Positions 1 to 8,143 of a stretch of DNA of 64,000 bases are shown piece by piece. Under the pieces are notes generated by a model. It was given only the letters and a program-made list of their open reading frames with translations. It was not told the DNA's origin and ran no database searches. The translations under genes and the position numbers were made by a program. How positions within the stretch are numbered: the stretch's first letter is position 1; each line of letters opens with the position of its first letter. The stretch lies in NCBI RefSeq assembly GCF_900142385.1, contig NZ_FRAQ01000001.1:1550001-1614000 (forward strand), read 5' to 3'. The stretch comes from Marinobacter antarcticus. Its GTDB lineage: Bacteria > Pseudomonadota > Gammaproteobacteria > Pseudomonadales > Oleiphilaceae.

Positions 1-1
1 T

Positions 2-124
2 ATAGCCATCGTTCAGGCCCAGTCTCTGGAGGAGCTGAGTGCCGTACTGGATGAGATCGGTAATCTTGAAGGTGTTGAGCGCACTAACTCGGCTGTGGTG
101 CTGGAAACCCGCTTCCGGCGGTAG
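2..124 (+). CDS. C-terminal fragment, possible Lrp/AsnC-type regulator
   Basis: An open frame enters from the left edge and stops with TAG at 122-124. The 40 visible residues are acidic and end in GVERTNSAVVLETRFRR. This resembles the last beta strand of Lrp/AsnC ligand-binding (RAM) domains, which often end in a similar VERT-S-VLxTxFR pattern. Only the tail is visible, so the family call rests on one short motif. No helix-turn-helix can be checked here. Confidence 0.45.
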   Translation: MAIVQAQSLEELSAVLDEIGNLEGVERTNSAVVLETRFRR

Positions 125-157
125 GCGCTTTTCTGCAATTTTTTTACAGCTGGATTA

Positions 158-265
158 TCAGGAACCCAGCATCCCCGCGAAAGCACTGTACAAGAAAGCG
201 GCTGAGCCAAGCAGGATAAATCCCCAGGCCGGGAAAATCAGGAAAGAGCGAGTCGACTGTCTCAT
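158..265 (-). CDS. Small single-pass membrane protein (35 aa), unrecognised
   Basis: An ATG at 265-263 is preceded by AGGAGACCACC, a strong Shine-Dalgarno sequence with good spacing. It opens a 35-codon frame ending at 158. The product starts with a basic, polar MRQSTRS and then has one hydrophobic stretch (roughly residues 8-33), consistent with a single membrane helix and the N-terminus inside. I do not recognise the family. It lies between the end of the preceding partial gene and the divergent acyl-CoA ligase gene. The ribosome binding site is the main support; size alone would not justify the call. Confidence 0.42.
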   Translation of the reverse strand: MRQSTRSFLIFPAWGFILLGSAAFLYSAFAGMLGS

Positions 266-361
266 GGTGGTCTCCTATGAGTAATGGAATCCGATACGCT
301 TCGTTCTTCACTTTAGACTAATATTGATTAATGTCACAAAAAAATAAAAAAGGAGTTTTTC

Positions 362-2044
362 ATGGCAGTGGATCCCCATAGGCAGACCTCTTTGCACTGT
401 TTGTATTACTGGGCGGAGCGTAACCCGGAAAAGCTATACCTGACTCAGCCATATCCTGACGGCACGGTGGAGGACATCACCTGGAAGCAGGCCGCCGATC
501 AGGTGTCGCGAATGGCGGCCCATATCAATAGCCTTGAACTACCAGAGCGCAGCAACATCGCCATTCTGGGCAAAAACAGTGCGCACTGGATTCTGTCCGA
601 TCTGGCTATCTGGGCTGCAGGCCATGTATCTGTGCCGCTCTATCCCACCCTCAATGGTGAAGCTGCCGCCTATATCCTTGAGCACAGCGAAGCAAAGCTG
701 CTGTTTCTGGGGAAGCTCGACGGCACGGCGGATGGTTGGAGCGATATAAAAGGGCATATTCCCTCGGATCTCCCGATCATCTCCCTGCCCATGTCGCCGC
801 GAAATGATACTCCCAAGTGGCTGGATATTATTGCTGAGCACGAGCCGGCTAAGCCGAGATTACCTGACCCTGATACGCTGGCTACCATTGCATACACCTC
901 AGGAAGTACCGGGCGCCCCAAAGGGGTTATGCACAGTTATCGGGCCATGATGTCGGTTGCGGACGGCTTGCAGCAGATGTTCACTGCGTCATCAGACGAC
1001 CGTATGCTGTCCTATCTTCCGCTGGCTCACGTGGCGGAACGGGCGGCGGTGGAAACCCAGTCGCTGTATTTCGGTTTTCATGTGTATTTTGCCAATACTC
1101 TGGAAACCTTCCAGCAGGATTTGCAGCGTGCCCGGCCAACCCTGTTTTTCTCTGTTCCCCGCCTGTGGATGAAGTTTTACCTTGGGGTTAATGCCAAACT
1201 GCCGCCCAGGAAACAGAAGTTACTGTTCAGCATTCCGTTCGTCCGCTCAATGGTGAAAAAGAAAGTGCTCAGACAGCTGGGGCTGGATCATTGCCGTGCC
1301 GCACTGACCGGGGCTGCGCCTTTGTCGGAAGAGATTATCACCTGGTACCGCAACCTCGGTCTGGAGCTGCTGGAGGTTTACGGCATGACGGAAAACTTCG
1401 GTTACTCCCATGCCAGCCGGCCGGGGCAGGCCCGAATCGGCTACGTGGGTGTGACGAATCCCGGCGTTGAACATCGTATTGGTGATGGTGACGAACTGCA
1501 GGTAAGAAGCCCGGGCATGATGCTGGGCTATTATCGGAACGAAGAAAAAACCACGGAGGACGTTACCGCCGACGGCTTTCTCAAGACCGGAGATATGGGC
1601 GAAATCAACGCCGACGGCTACCTGCGGATTACAGGCAGGGTGAAAGACCTGTTCAAAACCTCCAAGGGCAAATATGTGGTGCCGGTGCCTATTGAAAACC
1701 GGTTTAACCACCCTTCGGTGGAAGTTGTCTGCGTGGCCGGTGCTAATCAGCCTCAGCCCTGCCTGATGCTGCTGCTTTCGGAAGACGTCCGGGGTTCGCT
1801 TGCAACGGGCATGAGCCGGGACGGGCTGGAGCAAGAGCTGACAAACGAGCTGAAGGCGGTGAATGAAGGCTGCGAGGCGCACGAAAAAATCGCGTTTGTG
1901 GTTTTGGTGAAAGAGCCCTGGACGATGGAAAACGGGATGCTGACGCCGACCATGAAGATCAAGCGCAATGTGATCGAGGATGTTTACAACCGTAAAATGG
2001 ACGAATGGTTTGAGCAGAAGAAGAAAGTGATCTGGGAATTCTGA
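362..2044 (+). CDS. AMP-forming long-chain acyl-CoA synthetase
   Basis: This protein probably activates fatty acids with ATP to acyl-AMP and then acyl-CoA at the inner face of the membrane, feeding beta-oxidation or lipid synthesis. The 560-residue protein has the ANL-superfamily P-loop TSGSTGRPKGV near residue 180. It also has the YGMTE motif near 340, the TGD motif near 420, and the hinge GRVKDLFKTSKGKYV typical of the FAA1/FadD15-like long-chain group. The start ATG follows AAGGAG at 350-355. A strong intrinsic terminator lies just downstream, so it appears to be a single-gene unit. The exact chain-length preference cannot be read from sequence. The member at 42207-43850 belongs to a different (AlkK-like) subgroup. 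Confidence 0.85.
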   Translation: MAVDPHRQTSLHCLYYWAERNPEKLYLTQPYPDGTVEDITWKQAADQVSRMAAHINSLELPERSNIAILGKNSAHWILSDLAIWAAGHVSVPLYPTLNGEAAAYILEHSEAKLLFLGKLDGTADGWSDIKGHIPSDLPIISLPMSPRNDTPKWLDIIAEHEPAKPRLPDPDTLATIAYTSGSTGRPKGVMHSYRAMMSVADGLQQMFTASSDDRMLSYLPLAHVAERAAVETQSLYFGFHVYFANTLETFQQDLQRARPTLFFSVPRLWMKFYLGVNAKLPPRKQKLLFSIPFVRSMVKKKVLRQLGLDHCRAALTGAAPLSEEIITWYRNLGLELLEVYGMTENFGYSHASRPGQARIGYVGVTNPGVEHRIGDGDELQVRSPGMMLGYYRNEEKTTEDVTADGFLKTGDMGEINADGYLRITGRVKDLFKTSKGKYVVPVPIENRFNHPSVEVVCVAGANQPQPCLMLLLSEDVRGSLATGMSRDGLEQELTNELKAVNEGCEAHEKIAFVVLVKEPWTMENGMLTPTMKIKRNVIEDVYNRKMDEWFEQKKKVIWEF

Positions 2045-2055
2045 CTGTGTAATGC

Positions 2056-2094
2056 AAAACGCCGACGGGTCCTCTTGGGAATCGTCGGCGTTTT
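2056..2094 (+). terminator. Intrinsic terminator after acyl-CoA synthetase gene
   Basis: The arms AAAACGCCGACG (2056-2067) and CGTCGGCGTTTT (2083-2094) are perfectly complementary. The right arm ends in four T residues. The hairpin begins 11 bases after the stop codon, and its A/T-flanked stem could work in both directions. Confidence 0.85.
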
Positions 2095-2113
2095 CAGTCT
2101 GGCTTCTGGTTTC

Positions 2114-2139
2114 AGAGCTGCGCTATATGGCGCAGCTCT
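2114..2139. terminator. 9-bp hairpin, possible terminator
   Basis: AGAGCTGCG (2114-2122) pairs with CGCAGCTCT (2131-2139) around an 8-nt loop. It sits just past the end of the small minus-strand gene that stops at 2160. There is no clear T-run on either side, so termination is possible rather than shown. Confidence 0.35.
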
Positions 2140-2159
2140 TTACCTATGCCCGGCTGGAA

Positions 2160-2354
2160 TCAGTGGCCACCCTGCATCTGGGCGATATCAGGCGTTGCTG
2201 CTGCAGCTTTGCGATTAAATGAACGCAGTTTGCTGCTCAAGAACTGCACTGCCATCTTTGCAGCCGCACGGGTGTGCTGGCTTCTTACCCCAGCACTGTT
2301 GTGGAGGATACTGGACGGTAGCGGTTGAACGGTTGCGATATGCTGTTGAGCCAT
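2160..2354 (-). CDS. Small hypothetical protein (64 aa)
   Basis: The ATG at 2354 follows AAAGGAGGAAG, close to a perfect Shine-Dalgarno sequence, at normal spacing. This is the main reason to call the gene. The product is basic and rich in Ala, Gln and Ser, with no membrane segment, signal peptide or domain I recognise. A hairpin lies just beyond its stop codon. It is divergent from the LysR-type gene that begins at 2497, so the 140-bp intergenic region may hold promoters for both. Function unknown. Confidence 0.6.
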   Translation of the reverse strand: MAQQHIATVQPLPSSILHNSAGVRSQHTRAAAKMAVQFLSSKLRSFNRKAAAATPDIAQMQGGH

Positions 2355-2407
2355 AGCGACTTCCTCCTTTACTGATGGGTTACTGTTTGTAAATTACTAA
2401 AAGGGAT

Positions 2408-2435
2408 TGACCCGAATATAAGGCTAACTATAAAG
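2408..2435 (+). promoter_or_regulatory. Candidate sigma-70 promoter for the LysR-type gene
   Basis: TTGACC (2408-2413) and TATAAA (2430-2435) are separated by 16 bp. Both hexamers are one mismatch from consensus. Transcription would start about 55 bases before the ATG at 2497. Confidence 0.5.
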
Positions 2436-2496
2436 GTATTTTTTTGCAGCGTGAATACGTTAAACTTCGTACTCATGTTGCAAATATGCAGTAGCT

Positions 2497-3396
2497 ATGG
2501 ACTGGGATTATCTTCGATATATACATGCTCTGGCAATAGGTGGAACCCTCGCAAAGGCCGGAGAAATACTGGGTGTACACCAAACCACGGTTTTGCGTCG
2601 GCTGGACCAGATGGAAGAGTCGTTGGGTGTGCAGTTTTTTGAGCGTAACCGGGATGGATTGCAGCTGACGCCGGTTGGGGAGACCGCTTTTCGTAGTGCT
2701 GAAAAGCTGTCTGTCGATATGGAGAATCTTGAGCGCAAGCTGGTAGGGCAGGATTCAGCGCCTGTGGGCAAGGTACGCCTGGCGGCCGAAGACACGATGA
2801 TGAGTGAGCTGCTCGGGTCGATTCTCACTGAACTGGTGCGTGAATTTCCGGATATTGAGCTGGAAGTGCTCACCGATAACGACGTTACTAATCTCAACCA
2901 CAGAGAGGCAGACCTTACCTTGCGGCCTGAAAACAAACCTCAGGCAACGCTCGAGGGTGAGCGTATAGCTGCGATTGAGTCCGCTGTCTACGGTTCCGCC
3001 GGTTACTGTCGGCGCCACCGCAATATGGATATTGAGAACCATCCTGAAGGCTGTCTCTGGATTATTCCGGATGAAACCTTCAGCCATCTGGCAACGGGCC
3101 GGTGGTATCGCAAGCACCTGAAAAATGCCACGTCGGTCATCCGTTGCAATAGCCTGCACTCGATGCATGCGCTGGCCCGTGCCGGAGCTGGTCTGGCTGT
3201 TCTGCCATGTTATCTGGGTGAGGGCTCCAAAGAACTGCGTCGCCTGTCAGATCCGATTGAGGGTGAAAGTGTCGATCTGTGGTTACACGTAAGTCAGGAT
3301 ACCCAGCAAATGGCCAGAGTTCGCATTGTGATGGAGTTTCTGGTTGACCGATTGCAGGCCCAGGCGTCTGCAATTGAGTTCAGCCCGACAGCATGA
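2497..3396 (+). CDS. LysR-family transcriptional regulator
   Basis: This 299-residue protein has the usual LysR size and layout. An N-terminal winged helix-turn-helix (about residues 1-60, with GEILGVHQTTVLRRLDQME as the recognition region and the FFERNRDGLQLTPVGE wing) is followed by a periplasmic-binding-like effector domain from about residue 90. The opening DWDYLRYIHALAIGGTLAKA is typical of the subgroup that often acts on neighbouring metabolic genes. No ribosome binding site is obvious before the ATG, but a good promoter lies upstream. Its target is not evident. The divergent 64-aa gene is one possibility. Confidence 0.9.
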   Translation: MDWDYLRYIHALAIGGTLAKAGEILGVHQTTVLRRLDQMEESLGVQFFERNRDGLQLTPVGETAFRSAEKLSVDMENLERKLVGQDSAPVGKVRLAAEDTMMSELLGSILTELVREFPDIELEVLTDNDVTNLNHREADLTLRPENKPQATLEGERIAAIESAVYGSAGYCRRHRNMDIENHPEGCLWIIPDETFSHLATGRWYRKHLKNATSVIRCNSLHSMHALARAGAGLAVLPCYLGEGSKELRRLSDPIEGESVDLWLHVSQDTQQMARVRIVMEFLVDRLQAQASAIEFSPTA

Positions 3397-3414
3397 TCAC
3401 CGGGTAACCGGTCC

Positions 3415-4155
3415 TCAGCTGCAGAATGGCCAGAACTGATACCAGCGCCAGCACTGGAATTCCTGTTCACAGGATTTGAGCTGGTTATCGTATTGAAAGG
3501 CCCGGTTCTGAACCCTTGAAGCCAGAGCTGTCACCGCAGGCTTGCGGGTGAACGTTTTGCGGGCGAAGCCACCACGGCCCTCATGATATGCCAGGTAAAG
3601 CTGGCGCGGATTATGGAAGGGAATGCCGAGCTGTCGATGGGTGAGTTGGTTATACCAGCCTACGAAATCCAGTGCGTATTCCATGTCAGTACGAACTGTA
3701 AATAAGCCATCGCCGTTGGCCGCAAGATATTCTCGCCAGGCAGGGTCCAGAGCCTGGGCGTAGCCGTAGGCAGTGGTTGGCCGAGTCCAGGGGATAAAGC
3801 CCCATAGCAGCGTTCTGGGTGGCTGAGCGTGGCTGCGGAAGGATGATTCGTAATAAACGAAGGCCATCTGAGTGGCGATGGGTGTTCCCCAGCGTGCCTG
3901 AGAGTTGCTCGCATAGTCATACCAGACGGTATGTTCCCGGAAAATATCGCATAGATCATCGGGATTAACCGGTGGCTCAGGAGCCAGCAGACTGAAGCGT
4001 AGCGTTGCCCAGGTCCCGATAATCAGCCCGAAAACCGGAAGCCCGTACCATTTCACGCGGGATCGCCATCGGTTGCGGCGTGTCTGGCGCCGTTTCCTGC
4101 GCGGTCGTGCCGGTTTCCAGAATTTTCCTACCAAACTGTCATCTCCGGAACCCAT
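3415..4155 (-). CDS. Membrane-anchored SLT-like lytic transglycosylase
   Basis: The 246-residue protein has a very basic cytoplasmic N-terminus (residues 10-35, many Arg/Lys). One membrane helix follows (about 37-58), then a periplasmic domain resembling SLT-type lytic transglycosylases. The segment YYESSFRSHAQPP near residue 100 matches the catalytic-Glu motif ESSF/ESxf of the family, and TAYGYAQALDPAW resembles the GLMQ-like substrate loop with Tyr replacing Leu. It would cleave the MurNAc-GlcNAc bond of peptidoglycan. It is convergent with the LysR-type gene, with only 18 bp between the stops. The family call rests on these two motifs and is less certain than the membrane topology. Confidence 0.72.
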   Translation of the reverse strand: MGSGDDSLVGKFWKPARPRRKRRQTRRNRWRSRVKWYGLPVFGLIIGTWATLRFSLLAPEPPVNPDDLCDIFREHTVWYDYASNSQARWGTPIATQMAFVYYESSFRSHAQPPRTLLWGFIPWTRPTTAYGYAQALDPAWREYLAANGDGLFTVRTDMEYALDFVGWYNQLTHRQLGIPFHNPRQLYLAYHEGRGGFARKTFTRKPAVTALASRVQNRAFQYDNQLKSCEQEFQCWRWYQFWPFCS

Positions 4156-4223
4156 GGATTGCTTGCTCAGGGGAGGGTGCGCGTGTCATAAACGCAGCAT
4201 CCACCAATCAGGATGATAGTTAA

Positions 4224-5042
4224 ATGAAGCTCGGCACCCTAGTTAAACCTCTTTTAATCACCGGTCTGTTTCTGGCAGGCCCGGTCATGGCTGCGCCCAG
4301 CGCCCAGCAGGTTCTGGCGGCATCGCCCATCGACGATATTGTTGATCGCTACCCCGCCATGATGAGCGAGGGTATTCGCGAAGGCCTGAAGCGCAGCCAG
4401 CAGTTGCCTCCCATGGTCGCAGATACTATTGGGTACGTGGTCACTAATAGCTTCCGTGCGGCGGATATAGAGCAGCAGATTGTGCAAAATCTGGAGCGTG
4501 ACCTCTCCGGGAAACAGCTTGAAGCAGTAGAGGGCTGGTACCAAACCCCGGTTGCCCGGAAGATTTCTACGGCAGAAATTGCGGCCTCAGATCCGGCTGT
4601 CTGGAAGCAGATTCAGGCCAGGGCGACGGAATTGAACAAGAAGTACAAGGGCACCGACCGCGCCAAGCTATTTGAGCGATTTGATCGCGCATCCCGCGCC
4701 ACCGAAAGCGCAGTGGATACCACCATTGCCGTTCAGCTCGGGCTGGCAACCGCTATGGCTGCGTTCAGCCGTGATTCGGCGAATTATGATGAACTCAAAC
4801 AGACCATAGAAAGCCAGCGCGGCAAAATTCGTGGCATTGTTGAACAGCAGGTGTATGACAGTTATCTGCATACCTATGAAAAAATCAGCTCCCAGGAGAT
4901 GGGGCTGTATATCGACTTCCTGGAAAGCGGTCCGGGGACTGCGTTTTCAAAAACCGTTACGGGGAGTATTCAGCAGGCAATTACCGATCCGATTGAGTCC
5001 ATCGGCAACCAGATGGCGCGCTTCCTCGCTCCGCAAAAATAA
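4224..5042 (+). CDS. Periplasmic DUF2059-family protein
   Basis: A cleavable signal peptide is clear: MKLGTLVKPLLITGLFLAGP followed by VMAAPSAQQ, with cleavage after AMA/AAP near residue 24. The remaining ~248 residues are alpha-helical and charged. They carry two copies of a motif of the form KQLEAVEGWYQTPVARKI and QEMGLYIDFLESGPGTAF, which matches the DUF2059 pattern in which a conserved Y/FxTPxG follows a helix. The molecular function of the family is unknown. It stands alone, divergent from the transglycosylase gene and convergent with the parvulin gene. Confidence 0.75.
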   Translation: MKLGTLVKPLLITGLFLAGPVMAAPSAQQVLAASPIDDIVDRYPAMMSEGIREGLKRSQQLPPMVADTIGYVVTNSFRAADIEQQIVQNLERDLSGKQLEAVEGWYQTPVARKISTAEIAASDPAVWKQIQARATELNKKYKGTDRAKLFERFDRASRATESAVDTTIAVQLGLATAMAAFSRDSANYDELKQTIESQRGKIRGIVEQQVYDSYLHTYEKISSQEMGLYIDFLESGPGTAFSKTVTGSIQQAITDPIESIGNQMARFLAPQK

Positions 5043-5068
5043 GAGGCCAAGAGAACTCGTATTGGCCC

Positions 5069-5093
5069 TGGCTCCTGAAACTGTCAGGAGCCA
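5069..5093. terminator. Hairpin between convergent genes, likely terminator
   Basis: TGGCTCCTG (5069-5077) pairs perfectly with CAGGAGCCA (5085-5093) around a 7-nt loop. It lies between the convergent DUF2059 gene and the parvulin gene. There is no strong T-run on either side, so the assignment depends on position and stem quality. Confidence 0.5.
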
Positions 5094-5121
5094 TTGAGGC
5101 GGTTGCGCCTGAGGGTCTCCC

Positions 5122-5400
5122 TTAACTGCGGCTGGTTACTTCCAGCAGGTGGTAGCCAAACTGGGTTTTCACGGGGCCAATCACAGTGTTCAGGTCGCCG
5201 CTGAACACCACCTTATCGAATTCGGGAACCATCTGTCCGGGGCCAAAAGATCCCAGGTCGCCGCCGTTACGGCCGGACGGGCAGGAAGAGTGTTGCTTCG
5301 CAACTTCTGCGAAATCCTGGCCACCTTCAATGTCCTTCTTCAACTCTTCACACTTTGCTTCGCTGTCTACCAGAATGTGGCGTGCGGTTGCCTGTGTCAT
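5122..5400 (-). CDS. ppiC: PpiC/parvulin-type peptidyl-prolyl isomerase
   Basis: This 92-residue protein is a free-standing parvulin domain that catalyses cis/trans isomerisation of prolyl bonds in the cytoplasm. The parvulin hallmarks are visible: ARHILVDSE at the start, FAEVAKQHSSCPSGRNGGDLG in the middle, and FGPGQMVPEFDKVVF followed by TQFGYHLLEV at the end. The length equals that of E. coli PpiC (93 aa). The start ATG follows AAGGAT. There is no signal peptide, which separates it from the periplasmic SurA/PpiD types. It is divergent from ybiT. Confidence 0.93.
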   Translation of the reverse strand: MTQATARHILVDSEAKCEELKKDIEGGQDFAEVAKQHSSCPSGRNGGDLGSFGPGQMVPEFDKVVFSGDLNTVIGPVKTQFGYHLLEVTSRS

Positions 5401-5582
5401 GGTAACTATCCTTAAATGGAATGAATGGGTACTTCGAAGAGGGAATGCTGCCCGTACCCTTCGCCCGAGGCAAGCCTTTTTATCCGTGTTTCTGCGGTCT
5501 CACGATTGTCACTGCAAACCTGTACAATGCCGACTTTCTTTAGTCGGCGTGGCGCTGGCCCTCACATTTATAGGTTTGTTTC

Positions 5583-7169
5583 TTGATCTCTACTGCCAAT
5601 ATCACCATGCAATTCGGGGCCAAACCCCTGTTTGAAAATGTTTCCGCCAAGTTCGGTAACGGCAATCGCTACGGCCTGATCGGGGCTAATGGCTCCGGCA
5701 AATCCACCCTGATGAAAATTCTTGGTAGCGACCTTGAACCTTCGGGAGGCCAGGTTATGCTGGAGCCGAACGTTCGCTTGGGTAAGCTGCGGCAGGATCA
5801 GTTTGCCTTCGAGACCTGTTCGGTCATGGACACCGTGATCATGGGTCATGAAGAACTGTGGAATGTTAAAAGGGAACGCGATCGCATCTATTCGCTGGCA
5901 GAGATGAGCGAAGAAGACGGTATGGCGGTTGCCGACCTGGAAGTGCAGTTTGCCGAAATGGACGGCTACACCGCCGATTCCCGCGCCGGTGAACTGCTTC
6001 TGGGCCTGGACATTCCCCTGGAACAACACGAAGGGCCTATGAGTAGCCTGGCGCCAGGCTGGAAACTGCGGGTGCTGCTGGCTCAGGCACTCTTCTCGGA
6101 TCCGGATGTGTTGTTGCTGGACGAGCCCACCAACCACCTGGACATCAATACAATCCGCTGGTTGGAAAACATACTGGTGGCTCGCAGCAGCACCATGATC
6201 ATCATTTCTCACGACCGTCACTTCCTGAACAGCGTGTGCACCCACATGGCTGACCTGGACTACCGTGAGTTACGGCTGTTCCCGGGCAACTATGATGAGT
6301 ACATGACCGCCGCCACCCAGGCCCGTGAGCGTATGCTCTCGGATAACGCGAAGAAGAAGGCCCAAATTGCGGAACTGCAGCAATTTGTAAGTCGCTTCTC
6401 TGCCAACGCCTCGAAAGCGAAACAGGCCACCTCCCGTGCACGCCAGATCGACAAGATCCAGCTGGATGAAGTAAAACCCTCCAGCCGTGTCAATCCGTTT
6501 ATCCGTTTTGAACAAGGCAAAAAGTTACACCGCCAGGCGGTAACAATACGGGAGCTGACCAAGGGTTTTGATGGGAACACTCTATTCAACAAGCTGAACC
6601 TGCAGGTTGACGCTGGCGAACGCGTGGCCATCATTGGTCCCAACGGCATTGGTAAAACCACGTTGCTGCAGTGTCTGGCCGGTGTTTACGAGCCTGACAG
6701 CGGTGAAGTGAAGTGGACGGACAGCGCCGAAGTGGGCTATTACGCTCAGGATCACACAGCAGATTTCGCCGGCGACGATACGCTGACGGAATGGATGGCC
6801 CAGTGGACAACAGGTGGCGAGCAGCTGATAAGAGGTACGCTCGGCCGTATGCTGTTTTCCGGCGATGACATTAGTAAATCCGTGCGTGTGATCTCCGGTG
6901 GTGAGCAGGGACGTATGCTGTTTGGCAAGCTGATTCTGCAGAAGCCGAATGTGATGCTGATGGATGAGCCGACCAACCACCTGGATATGGAATCCATCGA
7001 GTCGCTGAACCTGGCCCTTGAGAACTATCCCGGCACACTGATTTTTGTCAGCCACGACCGTGAGTTTGTATCTTCACTGGCGACCCGGATTATTGAGTTG
7101 ACGCCTGAGGGTATTACGGACTTTAGTGGCACCTACGATGATTATCTTCGTAGCCAAGGCTATTTATAG
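5583..7169 (+). CDS. ybiT: ABC-F ATPase YbiT
   Basis: This soluble 528-residue protein has two ATP-binding cassettes and no membrane domain. ABC-F proteins bind the ribosome near the E site and rescue stalled translation. Walker A motifs are GANGSGKST (near residue 37) and GPNGIGKTT (near 355). The signature motifs and the double [12 protein letters not shown] / [11 protein letters not shown]alker B sites are intact. The linker carries the Arg/Lys-rich helix pair ([18 protein letters not shown]) that defines the P-site tRNA interaction motif. It matches E. coli YbiT along its whole length. The frame starts with TTG at 5583, and [11 protein letters not shown] agrees with the YbiT N-terminus. 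An internal ATG at 5607 would remove conserved residues. Confidence 0.92.
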   Translation: MISTANITMQFGAKPLFENVSAKFGNGNRYGLIGANGSGKSTLMKILGSDLEPSGGQVMLEPNVRLGKLRQDQFAFETCSVMDTVIMGHEELWNVKRERDRIYSLAEMSEEDGMAVADLEVQFAEMDGYTADSRAGELLLGLDIPLEQHEGPMSSLAPGWKLRVLLAQALFSDPDVLLLDEPTNHLDINTIRWLENILVARSSTMIIISHDRHFLNSVCTHMADLDYRELRLFPGNYDEYMTAATQARERMLSDNAKKKAQIAELQQFVSRFSANASKAKQATSRARQIDKIQLDEVKPSSRVNPFIRFEQGKKLHRQAVTIRELTKGFDGNTLFNKLNLQVDAGERVAIIGPNGIGKTTLLQCLAGVYEPDSGEVKWTDSAEVGYYAQDHTADFAGDDTLTEWMAQWTTGGEQLIRGTLGRMLFSGDDISKSVRVISGGEQGRMLFGKLILQKPNVMLMDEPTNHLDMESIESLNLALENYPGTLIFVSHDREFVSSLATRIIELTPEGITDFSGTYDDYLRSQGYL

Positions 7170-7189
7170 AAGCTTTTAATTTCGGGGCT

Positions 7190-7296
7190 GGGCAGTCGGG
7201 TGGAACTGTCCAAAAACCGCTGTGAATACTTCCCTTTACGCTTGGCTTCGCCATCCATGGCTTCGCACATTTTTGGACAGTTCCACCCGACTGCCC
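7190..7296. repeat. Variable-arm/constant-core palindromic element, copy 1
   Basis: A perfect 27-bp inverted repeat (7190-7216 with 7270-7296) encloses a 53-nt core (7217-7269). The core reads CGCTGTGAATAC, then TACGCTTGGCT, then CGCCATCCATGGCT, then CGCACA. The innermost arm bases are CCAAAAA and TTTTTGG, so the transcript would form a strong stem and could act as a bidirectional terminator after ybiT. A second element at 7971-8075 carries the same core in the opposite orientation (47 of 53 positions identical by hand count) but has different arm sequences. Confidence 0.85.
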
Positions 7297-7339
7297 GATT
7301 TGAACTTCTGAGTTTGGATCAACAACTGAGGAATTTTTT

Positions 7340-7903
7340 GTGAGCGAAGGATCGGTAGTTCAGGCGACTCGGAAATGGGTCGAAGACGTTGTTGTTGGTT
7401 ACAACCTTTGCCCATTCGCCAAACGGGAGCTGGTCAGAGACCGGGTTCGGTTCGTGGTCTCCGAGGCTGATAACGAAGATTCACTGCTCCAGGCCCTGCA
7501 AACTGAACTGCTGCGTCTGGAAGATGAACCGGAAACCGAAACCACGCTCCTGATTCATCCTCACGTTCTTCAGAGTTTTGCGGACTACAATGAGTTTTTG
7601 GGTGCTGCCGACGGGTTGTTAACCTATCTGGATCTGGAAGGTGTATACCAGATCGCCAGTTTCCATCCGGACTACCAGTTTGCAGATACCGAATCGGATG
7701 CCGCCGAGAATTATACCAATCGCTCCCCGTTCCCCATGCTCCATCTGTTACGTGAAGCCAGTCTGGAGGCCGCTATTGACAGCCATCCGGATGTGGACGG
7801 AATTCCCCAGCGCAATATTGATCTGATGAACAAGCTTGGCGCACAGAAGATGCGGGATATTCTGCATAGTTGCATGCAGGCCTCGGAGAATACAGGGGAA
7901 TAG
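7340..7903 (+). CDS. DUF1415 family protein
   Basis: The 187-residue protein matches the DUF1415 pattern. It begins with a conserved helix TRKWVEDVVVGYNLCPFAKRE carrying the invariant NLCPFA motif. The middle contains LIHPHVLQSFADYNEFL and YQIASFHPDYQF, and the end contains NRSPFPMLHLLREASLEAA. The family is common in gammaproteobacteria and plants, and its function is unknown to me. The start is GTG at 7340, preceded by GAGGA at 7328-7332. Its stop codon lies inside a sequence that is imperfectly duplicated just downstream (7885-7992). Confidence 0.87.
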   Translation: MSEGSVVQATRKWVEDVVVGYNLCPFAKRELVRDRVRFVVSEADNEDSLLQALQTELLRLEDEPETETTLLIHPHVLQSFADYNEFLGAADGLLTYLDLEGVYQIASFHPDYQFADTESDAAENYTNRSPFPMLHLLREASLEAAIDSHPDVDGIPQRNIDLMNKLGAQKMRDILHSCMQASENTGE

Positions 7904-7992
7904 ATCAAAGAGCCGGTGTGTGTCCCCTCCCAATATGGGCGCGGAAGAATACAGGGGAGTAAAACGAAGAGCCGGTGGGTGCCCCTCTCCCA
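7885..7992 (+). repeat. Imperfect direct duplication of the DUF1415 gene end
   Basis: The stretch from about 7885 to 7932 (GAATACAGGGGAATAG, then AAGAGCCGGTG, then CCCCTCCCA) recurs at about 7944-7992 as GAATACAGGGGAGTAA, then GAAGAGCCGGTG, then CCCCTCTCCCA. The second copy forms the left arm of the palindromic element at 7971-8075. Both copies carry a stop codon in the same relative place. Confidence 0.7.
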
Positions 7993-8075
7993 AAAATGTG
8001 CGGAGCCATGGATGGCGGAGCCAAGCGTACACGGACGTATTCACAGCGTTTTTTGGGAGAGGGGCACCCACCGGC
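7971..8075. repeat. Variable-arm/constant-core palindromic element, copy 2
   Basis: A perfect 26-bp inverted repeat (7971-7996 with 8050-8075) encloses a 53-nt core (7997-8049). The reverse complement of this core agrees with the core at 7217-7269 in 47 of 53 positions. The arms read GCCGGTGGGTGCCCC and onward, and apart from the inner CCCAAAAA they do not match the arms of copy 1. It separates the DUF1415 gene from the methyltransferase-like gene and probably terminates transcription. Confidence 0.85.
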
Positions 8076-8143
8076 GCTTGCACGGTGCAAAATTGATGCA
8101 GGCCCGACGATAGGCAAGCCAACGACTAGAAAGAGGCATTGAA

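Noticed and set aside
7190..8075. The two palindromes as the ends of one composite transposon around DUF1415
   Set aside because: The cores are in opposite orientation, but the arms differ, the enclosed gene is a common chromosomal gene, and no transposase or target-site duplication is visible.
7836..8122. Several short overlapping frames on both strands around the second palindrome
   Set aside because: They follow from the inverted repeat and the local duplication; none has a ribosome binding site, and their sequences mirror one another.
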